A stretch of DNA of 64,000 nt from NCBI GenBank assembly GCA_015501075.1, contig JADNYJ010000152.1, forward strand, positions 1-64,000, written 5' to 3'. Under the pieces are notes generated by a model. The model searched no databases. It was not told where the DNA came from and saw only the letters and a list, made by a program, of their open reading frames with translations. Every line of letters begins with the position of its first letter. The first letter of the stretch is position 1. Positions 1-10,993 of the stretch are shown here, in pieces. This stretch comes from Gymnopilus junonius (lineage: Eukaryota; Basidiomycota; Agaricomycetes; Agaricales; Galerinaceae). The position numbers and the translations under genes are program-made.

Positions 1-2506
1 GTGTCGATCCTTGAGCCGGAATTAATCTCGTTACAGGCATTTATGGGTGTACCTACTATATAGGTTTCCGGGATAAATTCGACGTCAGGGTATGGAGTGA
101 TATATCTCGTTTCTTGACAGAAAGCCTAATTGATTTACTTAGGTAGACGACATGGTCGATAAAATCTGCTCTCTTGAATGTCATCTGAACCCTGCAGTAT
201 CCGATGCCTACATCCAGGAGATCCGGGACGTGTGCAGGAAAGCAACTCACGTGTAGGAGACTTTACCTTTACCACTAAAATTTGCATCTGATAACCACAT
301 TAGCGCACCACACTATTATGTCGTTTCGAAAAAAGTGGACGTTGGAATAATGTCGCCCGTCGTCAATTACGTTAGAGCAATTCTCATTGAATCTATCTAC
401 CGACGCATAGGTTAGTCAGTTACCTCATTCCTCTTAGCAAATATTCATCCCAGGTCACAGCGACTATGTTTCCTGATACAGCTAACTGGCTGACGTCTGC
501 CAACGAGTACGTCTACACATTTATTTGCTTCCCTGAAGTTTCTTGAACGGTACTTATAGGATCATTCACGTCGGAATCAACGCAATTATTTAACGAATAG
601 ATATGAACTTTGACACCGGTTGTCATATTGCCACTACCCTGAATTTATTGTACTTACATCTGTTCCGACGCTATCTTCACTTTACTTTAGATGTAACGAT
701 GTTATTTTACTTCATGACCGGTAATATGCGGTTTGTATGTCTTAAATAAATAATGTATTATAACTATCGTTTCTTGATCGGCCACCTTTGCACACACTTG
801 TAGCACTGTACTCGCTACAACCAAAAGTGATGTCGTTTGCTACCAAATTGGACCAAAACTGCACTTTTGGCGGGCTCATATCTCGTCAACGACGTCAGCG
901 ATGAACTTCAAATTTATTTCCTTATTTCCCTTGATAAACTTAGTCAAGCTTTGAATGTATAGAAGAATTGTCAAATTTCGATGTGATCCTGAGAAGTCGA
1001 ACTTCGTGCTCGAAGACAAATATCTCCATCCCTCCTGAAAACAGAAGTGTAGAGAGAGCGATTCACCGGCAAAAGGGTGACTTCATTGCAGTCTAGATTA
1101 TGTGCTAAGAGCAAGCATGGACTCCCGGCCGTTGTCTACAAAGACCAGGCGACATCACTTTTGATGGTAACAAGTATATACTGAGCTTCTGTTAGGCGGA
1201 GAGTGAGCAGGCAAATACTTCTAAAAGAGTTGATCTTTCTTGCATCATTTGCAGTGTGTCTCTTACGCAAAGCCTGAAAATCAGAAGGATGTTATAGCTC
1301 CTCGGGCTTCCGGTCATCCGCTACCGTTTCTCGGACCTCCGTTCGTAGTCACGTCTTGCTTGTGATTTCTGCTATTTATTTGATGTCTAGTCTAGCAACT
1401 TCTCCGTCTGGAAGGTCCTTGATAGCATCATGAAGGATACTTATTCCGATGACAGCGCTCGAAACCGTTTCGTCGAACAATCGTAATTGATGCATGCAAG
1501 GCATGAAATACAGTTGAGTATAAATCAGTCCTCCTAAACAGACGACCCCGAGCGTTTCTTTCCTTTTCAGTGCCCATTGCTCCATGAAAGGTGCCATTTC
1601 CCGTATAGCCTCCGTCGCAGTCCTCTTGAATCGCATTGTACCGGCACAAAATTCCAACTCTAAGTCGCCGCCAATTCCTCGCGTCTGTCACACCAGTATA
1701 CTGTGCAACGAATAGCAATCTCTGAGGCGAAGAAGCAACTCTTGAATATAATATTTGTTGCCAAGAGCAGTGATAGATTGGCTATTGATATTGTCAAAAG
1801 CCAAAATAATGAGAGGTCAACTTTCTAGAGGTCTCCAAACATGATCAGTCCGGTCATTAGGTGCAAGAACATAGCCAGGCCAAAATAGTCGAGTCGAACA
1901 TCCTATAGATATATAGACGGCTGGGCCTAGATGGAAATGACGGCTTGAGGTTTCAAGCAGTCCAAGCACGTCGAATAGTTGGCTATAACCAGGAGTGTAA
2001 GTATACAAACAACTGCAGTGCATCTAGCATTCTTGGACCACTATTCATGCGATCGCTTTTAACAAGAAAGCTTATCATGTGTGAAGAAAATTTCGCCAGT
2101 TGGTTGTCACTTCTAAGTTTGCAATTACATAAAATATTTCCGTAAGCGGGTGCTTTAAGCCCCCCACGTGACCTGAAGCGATCAGCAAGCTTAACGATGC
2201 CTGGCGCCCGCTTTGGAATCCATCCCAAATCCATCCATCAGCTGCAGCACAATCCGCGAAACGTTCTATGGCTCTTTGAATGGAAAAGTCGGCCGTTATC
2301 TCCAGAAGTGTCGTATGTTTGATTGCCTTGATCTCGATTTTCCTTAGACTCTAGAGCCTCGAGATCGGCGCATACAGCCACAGAACCTCAGTCCTTCTGT
2401 CTTGCTACTGGCCATTCCTTGCGCATCCTCTTTTCTGAAACGATCTTGCGCATATACCTGGGAAGATTCCAACCTTGTTGCCCGTCCTTTATCTTCGTAG
2501 ACTGGT
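1..2506. other. gene-poor AT-rich intergenic DNA
   Basis: No gene with credible exons is visible in the first 1.3 kb, which is AT-rich with short random open frames. On the minus strand at 1376-1718 two overlapping frames give peptides of 93 and 96 residues. One contains a plausible helical stretch (SSAVIGISILHDAIKDLPDG) and could be the end of a decayed gene. A possible splice donor (GCCG|gtacaa) lies near 1645, but no neighbouring exon could be joined to it. I do not recognise a family and see no tRNA or rRNA. Confidence 0.5.
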
Positions 2507-4392
2507 ATGCCCCTGATGGCCCCGGGAGGAAAAACCGAACGTGCTACAGGGACCCGTCCCAACGTTTTACGTGCTAACCCGGTCCAGGCTTCAATTCTCA
2601 AAAATGCTTTTGTACTATCGAATGTCGCAAGTCCGGAACAATTGAAAGCATTGAGCCAAGCGACGAATTTGTGAGTACTGCAAAGTGCATACATTCACTT
2701 GTCAACCTGCCTTTATGTCGTCTCCTTTGCTGGTTTTTCTTTTACTTGAGAAATTCTGGAGCTGATGAACCTGTTACTGTTACTGTGGCATAACCTTCCT
2801 TGACTTTTGTCGCATATATGCAGGCCGGAAAATGGATTCATCAATGGTTCGGACGCCAACGAGTAAAGGATCGTAAAACAAAGTCGAAGGCTGACCCCGC
2901 TGGTTCTACTTCTGCATTGACTGCGTCTGTTTCTGCTGCCGATTTATCTACTTCGACTTCTATCTCTGCATCTTCTTCTGCTAGTCTGGCTATTGGATCC
3001 AATCCGGATGCGATTCTCTCTGCTCAAGAAATTTTGCATATCAAGAAAGAGCACCACGACCCTGTTCCTACTTCTTTACTGCCTGCACTTCTTCCATGCG
3101 ATCTAGACAACGTTCCATCTGCTCCCGCCGTCAGTGTTTCTCGCCCAAAGAGAAGAGGAAGGGCACCCCGAGGCCCGAAGCAAGATCAGGCTCAAGATAA
3201 TATCAAAGCACCGGTAGCGCAAAGAAGAACGAGACGAAGAGGCGCCACGCAAGTTGCACACGTCAAAGCAGAGTTTATCGAACCATCTAAGACTGTAGAG
3301 AATGTCCCTAAAGCTTCCGGCCAGCAAGCTACTGTTATTGATCTCTCAGGAAACGATCTCATGGCGGCAAATCCATCTAGCGGTCGAGCTACTCGTGCGG
3401 GAACTCAGCCTTCTGTCGATTATATCCAGTTTTTACCAATGATTGGACCCCCGAGGAGGTCGTCTTTCTCTCAGGCAGCTAGGGACACCCAGAGGTCTAA
3501 TTTACGCCTCCCTCCGTTACTGAACCCTGCTTCATCAGATAGCGCGTACCCTATTTCACAAGCTCAGGCTTATAGCCCTCTACCAGAAAGCAGCCATCAG
3601 ACTACGAACGAGTCCAGCATGCCTTCTTTGCGTCCACAAGATCAAAGCGCTAGCGCCGGTTCGGCACGGGCGTATCTGGAAGGACCAGCACCCGCCTTTC
3701 GAAGCGCACAGTTCCATAATCAAGGACCTTGGGATTACTCTTTGTCTTCTTCAATGCTTGCCTCTTCGCGATCGGCTTCAGATACATCTGGTAGGAAAAC
3801 ACGAACGGCAGTGGCTACGGTTGCGGTTGTTCCGGAGCCAGCTCCTCCTCTACAGTATATATATGACGGACAAGATGTAAACTATCGTGTTCCTCGTCTA
3901 GCACCTGCTTTTAATTGGGAGAGCCATGTCCCACCTGTGCTTGGAGTTTCTATCACTTCTATGACGGACACTGGTCTATCGCAAGTAAGTGAATATCTGC
4001 TCCTTATTGAAGTCTTGCTGAAAGCAGATATATAGCCGGAGTCTGTAACTCACAGTGAATTTCGCGTTGAAAATGAAGGAGGGATCTCGGTCCATCCAGT
4101 AGAGGACTTCTCATCTGAGTCATTGATGTATCCTGAACTGGACTTGTCTGCCTTCGAGACCTTCTTGACAGGAACCGTTCTCGATCCTTTGTTAGCGCCA
4201 CTCAAGCATCTCACGGATATTCTCGAGAATTTCAAAGACGATCAGGGAACCTATATGCCTTTGATGCAAGAAGAACAACGCGAGAGGTTGATGGACTGTT
4301 TGCTAGATGAGAGTTTGGCGGAGAGAAGCCCATTCCAGGCAGCGATGGGGTTGTCGCTTTTGTCGAAGCTTGGAGTAGAATGGGAGGTGTAA
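2507..4392 (+). CDS. homeodomain transcription factor
   Basis: Probable nuclear DNA-binding regulator. The first exon (ATG at 2507) encodes helices 1 and 2 of a homeodomain (VQASILKNAF ... PEQLKALSQATNL). The exon from 2824 supplies recognition helix 3 (KWIHQWFGRQRVKDRK), which keeps the WF..QR signature. The rest of the roughly 390-codon exon is low-complexity Ser/Pro/Ala with basic clusters (PKRRGRAPRG, RRTRRRG) that look like nuclear localisation signals. A last exon (4036-4392) after a clean GTAAGT/TATAG intron ends in a Leu-rich acidic tail (DLSAFETFL, LLSKLGVEWEV). The junction between the homeodomain exons is unsettled: donor GTGAGT at 2671 leaves phase 2, while the acceptor at 2824 wants phase 0. 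Either one base is missing, which would restore standard helix 2-3 spacing, or a 22-nt exon at 2751-2772 is used. Family assignment is fairly sure; targets are unknown. Confidence 0.75.
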
Positions 4393-4521
4393 TAATTGCA
4401 CAAGATTGCACAGTGATACGACGTCATTGTAGTTGCCGGTCTGACCCGTGTTGAAATCGAAAAATCCCACACATACTCTGCTGTGAAACCAACCGTATCC
4501 TCTTTCTCCTCCGATTCAAAA

Positions 4522-5551
4522 ATGTCTGCTCGTCTAGCTCGTACAGCGTTCCAGTCGGCAGCGCGCCGTGCGCCCAATGTCGGGTCGTCGACCGCGAGAG
4601 TGTCCAAGCGAACCATGTCTTCATCACATGGTGCCGCTAAATCGAGCGACACCTCTTGGATTGTGAGCTACCTGTTGTCTTCGAAACGAAGTCTGTTATT
4701 GAATTCTACACGTTGCTTTAATTATGATAATTGTAGGTTGGTTCGGCTCTCATTTTCGGTCCCTTGGTGAGTGCCAGCCGTCTGCTTGACGACGCGACAT
4801 CATTGAGCGACCGGGGACTTGCGTTTACCTTTTGGTTCCGTTCCTTCATTTTCGATCTAGTTCCTCTACCTGGTCTCCCCTAGTGCGAGAAAGAGCACAC
4901 ATTCGGTACACAACGACAAGCGCGAATTCCCTGCTCTGCAACATGAAGAAAAGGCTGCTGCCAAGTCCGCTGAAGTAAAGAAGGCCCCGGAGGTAATTAT
5001 CAAGGACGACGAGGGCAAAGAAGCTGATGTTGGAGCGTCAATAGCGCTTGCAGAGGTGCGTGGGTCTGGTTATGTGGTGTACATGTGCGGTAGTCGCCTG
5101 ACGACTTTCTTTTTGTGCAGGCTAGCGACGCTCCTAAGGCTGCCCAGGCGGTGAGTTCCATTGATTCGAAATCTTCCATCTATCCCTGACTTGTCTGTAT
5201 CGTAGCTAGAAGACGAGGCCAAACTCCACGTTGAGGCAGAAGGCAATGCTGAACCCGCAAGCGAGGTAAGTACCCGCACGATACACTTCATATACTGTTG
5301 ATATGAACCATTTCTAATTGAAACATTAGGAAGCAACACCCGCTCCCTCTGAGTCAAAATCCGAAAGCGAAGTTGGAAAGTCCGATAGCTTCCAGAAAGA
5401 AGGTGAGGAGGGCCCGACCAACGTGGATGTTGCCAAGGAGGCAGCCCAAGTACGTTGCATTTCCTCTATACCGCCTTTCTTATCTCAATCTCATTTGGCT
5501 TAATAGAAAGATGTTGAACCCAAGAAGGCTGCTGAAGGCAAGGAAAACTAA
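4522..5551 (+). CDS. predicted mitochondrial inner-membrane acidic protein
   Basis: Seven exons (4522-4662, 4737-4766, 4861-5055, 5121-5150, 5206-5265, 5330-5449, 5507-5551) join without a frame problem to give 206 residues. The N-terminus MSARLARTAFQSAARRAP is a textbook mitochondrial targeting sequence: Arg/Ala/Ser-rich and free of acid residues. It is followed by one hydrophobic segment spread over exons 1-3 (WIVGSALIFGPLFLYLVSP), likely a membrane anchor. The remainder is a long Glu/Lys/Ala-rich tail without fold signatures, probably disordered. All six introns are phase 0, and every exon after the first is a multiple of 15 nt. Location and topology are inferred from sequence; I do not recognise the family and assign no activity. 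Confidence 0.8.
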
Positions 5552-5914
5552 TGGACTGTTAGTTGAGAACATTAATTGTGGTCGGGTGCTACGCATCAAT
5601 AATCCCCTCCATTTTTTCCTGTGCAACGCGATGGAAGCAATACAAAGGAGATTTCATACTGCACACAACGCAGAATTACTTGACGTCATCAGGTAAAGAA
5701 CTTCGTCCATCTAATTCTGCTGCGACATACGTCATAGACGTACATACAAAAGTATGGAAGATTAGAAGCTCAGAACCTCAGCTTCGCAAGTCATACATAG
5801 ATTATGCTGGTATAAGATATGGGAAGTTATGAGAACAGTGTTTCTAAATTACATGCTCGTCTCTCATCAAGACGCGCTTTGACTACGATTGATGCATGCT
5901 TACACGCCTTAGAT

Positions 5915-6816
5915 TCACTCAAGCTTAATCAAACGGAACAGGTCAACCACGAGCTTCACTATATCTTTCCACTCAGTCATGGCACCGATTCCTAACAAGA
6001 AAAAGCATAAGCCTAGAACTTGGCAAGAAATCATGAACACCAACCCGTGTCTCCGCAGGCGAGGTGCTTGCCTATGGGTCCGATGACATGGTACCCAACG
6101 ACTTCTCTGACGATTCGAAGGTGCTCTGCTGTTAATGGATGTTCGTACATCAAAGTGTTCATTGCAGGGAAAAGATACGTCGGTGTGGTGGGTGCAAGAG
6201 CGCGCATGAGAGATGTCTGTCCAATATCAGTGCACGCAAGTCAATATCATTGCACTCAAGATATTCGAGGAAAGCCACACACCGCGAGGTTGTCACAGGC
6301 TCCATGTGCGATCTTTGAGAGGGTATTCGCGGAGCAGGGTGCGACGAGGACGACGTCGGCCCACCGACGGAGCTCAATGTGTAAAATTGGGTCTCCAATT
6401 CTGAACTTGCCCTATAGAAAAAGGAAAAGGTTAGCCATTCGCAGATGCTGACGAATTGCAGTAAACGGCGTGATGAAGCCGGTCCTTACTGTCCATTCGT
6501 CGTCGTCTGTCCAAACTCTCGCACCTGCCTTCTCCGCATCTTCTTTTTTGTAGAACTCCAGAGAGGCTTTCGTAGCGACTACCTCAACGAGAACGTTGGC
6601 ATACTAACCTGCAACGAAAAAGAACAAACGGAAGGCAAACCCCGAACCGATTGAGTACCAGGGCAATCCCGACACAAAAAGGAACAAAACAGAACTCACA
6701 CTCAGTAGCTCTTTGACGATAAGAGGCGCTTTAATCGAAGCAACACTTCCGGTTGTGATGAGAACGACGTGGGTGTGCCCTGGTCGTCGAGCATCTTCAG
6801 CGACGAAGCTCGGCAT
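5915..6816 (-). CDS. PPCDC: phosphopantothenoylcysteine decarboxylase (PPCDC)
   Basis: Flavoprotein that decarboxylates 4'-phosphopantothenoylcysteine to 4'-phosphopantetheine in coenzyme A synthesis. Five exons (6816-6700, 6603-6490, 6411-6283, 6216-6045, 5991-5915) splice in phase to 202 residues, the length of stand-alone PPCDC. Visible signatures are the FMN-binding start HVVLITTGSVASIK, the catalytic His in LHIELRRWAD, the VAPCSANTLSKIA loop, PAMNTLMYEHP (the PXMNXXMW substrate motif with Tyr for Trp) and the active-site Cys in LACGDTG. Unlike yeast Sis2/Vhs3 there is no long acidic N- or C-terminal extension, so a plain metabolic role is more likely than phosphatase regulation. The start is the only Met before the flavoprotein fold. 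Confidence 0.93.
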
Positions 6817-7350
6817 GGTTGCAGTCCAAATGACGATCCATTGCTCAGGGAAGCTGACTCATGGGTTTTTGTTATGTAAGCAAGGAATAAACTTTCCTTT
6901 GGCGCTCGGTTTTTCTCTCGTTCAAGTCTTTTGACCAGAAGGGCCGGAAATAGCCAAGAAAGCCAGGCCATACGGGGACCGACTCCTATGCAAGCCCTGC
7001 ATCCTTGTTGCCAAGGAATTCTACTTCTGCACTCGAAATCCTATATTATGGAGGTTGTAGGACTCTATTTGAGTCAGCGACAGGCCATTCCAACCTTCCA
7101 AGTTCTCGTCACCACGCTTCTTCTAGGCCTTCGAGGTTATTCTCTTTGCTTACACTTCTTTCCGAGCAGAGTAAGCTGTTGTTTTGCTTTGGATGTCACC
7201 TCTGAGGATGCACCTATTTATCACTTATGTTTTAGGCTCTTGTTTTTCGTTCGATTCTCATTCCTTGACCTTGCTTTCGCTGTCTCGTCTTTTCTCGCCC
7301 TCTCGTCTTAAACGATGTCCCTACCCCTCTGTTTCTATCCTTTGGCCAAG
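6817..7350. other. divergent promoter region, pyrimidine-rich
   Basis: About 530 bp between the start of the minus-strand decarboxylase and the plus-strand cupredoxin gene. The second half (roughly 7130-7315) is strongly C/T-rich on the plus strand, a common feature just upstream of starts in filamentous fungi. No TATA box or gene is evident. Confidence 0.5.
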
Positions 7351-8246
7351 ATGGGCTGTGTATCGTGTCTATTCCTATGCATCTCTGCTATCCTTTCCAT
7401 CGTCTCTGCTACCCAATTCAATGTGACAGTCGGAAAGAACGACATGCTCACGTTCGATCCAGCCATGTTCGCCCAATCCCTCGCCGTTTAATAAATAGCG
7501 GCTAATTATCCGTCCACCTACAGTCTTACGGATGTGCAAACAGGGGACGTAATTACCTTTACATTGTATGGTGCCACTTCCTTGGATAGTGATTATGACC
7601 TGCTGATTTTTTATTCAGCGTGTCCAATAACCATGTAGGCCGCAAATTTATATTTATTTCATCCCACTGACGTCACTCTCAATGCTATAAGAGTGTAACT
7701 CAATCAACTTTCAGAAGACCTTGTCATCCGAGGTCTTTCATCAATCTGATTCGTACTCAAGATAACCACTGACCAAGCCTGCTTTTGATCTGCTTAGGAT
7801 ACGTGGGGCTAATTCTGGTTTTATGCCAGTAGACCCAAAATCGGCTCAATTTCCCGAGTTTACGATTCATATTGACAATACCAGTGGGCCACTTTGGTTC
7901 TTCTGTGCGCAAAATGGGTAAGTTCTTTTGTAAATCAATCAGGGTGCAACCTTCCAATCTGGATCCTGACTTTAATTTCTAGACACTGTCAAGCTGGAAT
8001 GGTCTTCGCTATCAATCCTACAGAAAATACCAGCTTTGAAGATTTTCTGGTAGCGTAGACTCACTCGCTCACTAAATAAATCTTATTGGTACACAGGCCT
8101 CTGCTCAGATGTCAGCAAACACAACCAGGACAGCTGCCACTCCTGCCCAAACAGCGCCGTCTTCTGGAGCGGTACCCAAACTTTCTATTAAAGGAGCGAC
8201 CACTTTACTGGCGGTGTTTGCGATCATCACCGGCTTCGCATCATAA
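7351..8246 (+). CDS. cupredoxin-like GPI-anchored surface protein, exon 1 junction irregular
   Basis: Member of the fungal extracellular serine-rich/cupredoxin-like family, small blue-copper-fold proteins of the cell surface. Exon 1 gives a signal peptide (MGCVSCLFLCISAILSIVSA) and the first beta strand (FNVTVGKNDMLTFDPA). Later exons give GDVITFTF, SNNHSVTQSTF and PLWFFCAQNGHCQAGMVFAINP. These hold the classical copper ligands His (HSVTQ), Cys (FFCAQ), His (GHCQ) and Met (GMVF). The C-terminus ends in a hydrophobic stretch (TTLLAVFAIITGFAS), consistent with a GPI signal. Downstream introns are canonical and in phase. The first junction is not: exon 1 runs into two consecutive TAA codons near 7490, and no GT donor there matches the phase of the exon starting near 7525. 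This may be a small indel or a decayed copy. The upstream in-frame ATG at 7315 would spoil the signal peptide. Confidence 0.7.
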
Positions 8247-8461
8247 CACTGAATTAAACCGGCTCCTCTCATGATTGGACAAGGCTGTTGTTAGCTTTCG
8301 CGCTGCTTTGGATTCGCCCTGTACTTGCATTTCTTATAACTCTTGCGAAGATGTTATTTTGATGACTTTATGATGATAGCCTCAGATTTAACTTCCTTTG
8401 CATTTAATTTCACCGTACACTGAATCGCTTATCCAACGCCATACCATATCTATGCCCTCCA

Positions 8462-10993
8462 TTAAATGATATCCTTTCCTTCAAATTGCACGGAGAAGTT
8501 GGCCACCAAGGACATTGCTTCCTGTCGGAAGGTGTCCGTAGTTATTTCGATAGCGGGTGCTGGATCTACAAATGCGAGCATCGGTGGGTTCGAGACTGAG
8601 GATGAGTATTCATTCCACGTTATATTGGACAATAGGCTCAGTCGGTTGAACGGCTTCGTTGGGTTCAGTGTGTTGGCAAAATTGACTGAACAGTGGTGAA
8701 GGCCCCTTTTCAGCTTCGGAAAGGAGCTTGATAGGATAGGCGACTTACTCAGCGCATCAGTTCCGACAAAATCTGGAGAGGCGCCCGTGCCAAAAAACTC
8801 AGGCACATCAGAGCCGTGGCTGGAACCAGTTATGGGCGTGCTTTTTCCACGTTGAAAGACTAATGAAATGCATCAAGATCTAGGAAGCACTTCAGACAAT
8901 GGCTCAGAAACTTAGACGTACGGAATGCCCATGTAGGTTGAGTTCTGGAGGCCGCTCGAAGGAAGAAGCGACGAGGAGATTGAAATCCTAAGTCACCCAG
9001 CAGAGCAGCGATGCGCTTAAATTCAGGGCTACAAACATTCGGACACTAAGATCGGATCCAATTCTTTAAATAGCGAATTCAAACGTACGTTATGGCATTT
9101 GCTGCACCTGTGTTAAAGGGAGATCCCTGGGCTCAACCGTCATTGTTTGCTTTCTTCTCTTAGTCGTAGTACAAAGCTTGCCTGGGTAGGATCCGAAGGG
9201 TATGCTGCAGCAAGGGCATCGAGCTCCGCTTGTGGCAAGTTGCCTTTAAAGAAGCTGATATAACACAGTGGTCAGTAATGATACTACAACGAATGAAAGC
9301 AAGGAAACAAACTTGGTTTGCACATAATTTAAGAAATCGGCGTCAGTTCTAAATAGAAAAAGGTCAATGGATGTTCAAGATGACCGCTGGGGTTTATGTT
9401 ACGTGATGTTTGTTGAGGCTAGAGCAAAAACCCTTTGGAACACAAAAATAAGAAATGGAAGGAAGTAGACAATTAGTAATTACTCACGTTCCTTCGTCAT
9501 CGCAGTCCCCAGTGACAAAAGGCACCTAGTTGTTCTGAAAATATTACATCACTGAAGTTAAATGTCCTGGAATACGTGCCCTAGCATATAATCCTTTTTG
9601 AATTGACACTTGAGGATCGCGTGTGAGGAACTGGCCATCAACTGAAGGCTGAAATGCGAGTTGAATGCTTGATTCCGTGAGGAAACCAGGCACTTTATTG
9701 ATTGCAGCACCGAGTTGGTTGAATGGAACAGATCTCAAGCATTGAATAGGATCAGACGCCCCTGTGCAGCCAGTATTGTTCACTATCATGTCAAAGAACT
9801 TTTGTTGAAGGGTGATATCCGGAGATGCCTGTGGAGAGCCAGATTCCTACAAGTCACAAGGAATAAGCAATGGGGACACTGGAGAAAAAAGCAGCATCTT
9901 CTACCATGAAAGCTCCTCGGAAGAGCCCAGCTGGATTTCCATTGTTTACCACAAGGTGCATGCCAACGGAGATAGCCCCAGCACTCTCGCCCCAGCTAGA
10001 AAGGCTACGATTTGACATGCAGCATAGAAGTTTAAGTGATGCTCTCACATTATAACTTTGGTCGGATCGCCGCCAAAGGCAGTAATATGTTGTTGAACCC
10101 ATTCCATCGCAAAACGTTCTGAAAATGATATGAGATTCGAAAGTAAAGCGTCATCAGGAAGACCCACGATCTCTCAAACCATTATTGCCCAAACCTGCAT
10201 TTTTAATTTGCTGACCTCCGATGAAGCCCATTGCTGAACGAGTCTGTTAGATCTTGAATGAATGGGTTTGAGTCAAGTTTACCATTGACACGATAGTTGG
10301 GCGAAACAAAGATGACTGGTTCACCAAGCGCAATAGAACGTTGGACCACTGTGTCACCGGGGTTTGCAGTCGAGCTTCCGACTTCGAAACCGCCTAATTT
10401 AATACAAGTTACCATAAGGTATACTCAATCAGAGTATTAAGTTACATACCACCAAAAATCCACTTTGTAGCAAGGTTCAATTGATCATCGGAATGCCTTT
10501 TGGCTCGAGAAATTACCTACGAAGAGAATTGGTAGTTTTTTTCCAGAGGGAATATTTGCAGGCTTAACGACATTGATAAAGAGGCCTAGATAGTTGACTG
10601 TAAGCATTTCAGAAGCTAATTATTAAATACGTTTTTCTCACAATCCTCAGAACCAACTATGGCAGCACTTGCGTTCCTGCTAAGGTCCATTTGGAAACAC
10701 TCTGCACCAAACTGCGTTGCCTGCCGAATACCTTCAAAATTTATCGGGGTTTGAGGGTTTGCGAATCGAAGTTTTCCTACACTTCACAGGCAATTGATTC
10801 CATAAATTGCATATGCACAAGGTGTTCAGATGCAAACTTACGGAGAAGCAGCAAATGGCATGCCTAGGAATTCCACGACGTTCCCAGCTGCATTGCCCTG
10901 GAAGGAGCCATAACTAAGAGTCACAGTGGGTCCGCTGTTCGTAGCCACCGTAAACGAGACAGAAAGGAGAGCAACAAAAAGGCCAGAGTACAT
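8462..10993 (-). CDS. secreted type-B carboxylesterase/lipase
   Basis: Alpha/beta-hydrolase of the carboxylesterase type-B family (Candida rugosa lipase-like), likely secreted and acting on ester or lipid substrates. The ORF starts with a signal peptide (MYSGLFVALLSVSFTVA). About 16 short exons join in phase and show FLGMPFA, the SEDCLFINVVKP block, the oxyanion region WIFGGGFEVGSS, nucleophile elbow WGESAGAISVG (Ser), GDCDDEGT and the catalytic His region GSSHGSDVPEFFG. The third catalytic residue is not placed with certainty. A 13-nt exon near 10450 is needed for WIFGG. Two introns appear to be GC-AG: 9526-9579 (donor AGG|GCACGT) and 9127-9181 (donor CAG|GCAAGC). With them the protein is uninterrupted. 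A TATTTAA-like element lies about 35 nt upstream of the start. Confidence 0.88.

Noticed and set aside
2507..4392. Mating-type A (HD) locus
   Set aside because: A homeodomain gene is present, but there is no divergent HD1/HD2 pair and none of the usual flanking genes (mitochondrial intermediate peptidase, beta-flanking gene) nearby. The MIP at 39.7 kb is an aquaglyceroporin, not the peptidase.
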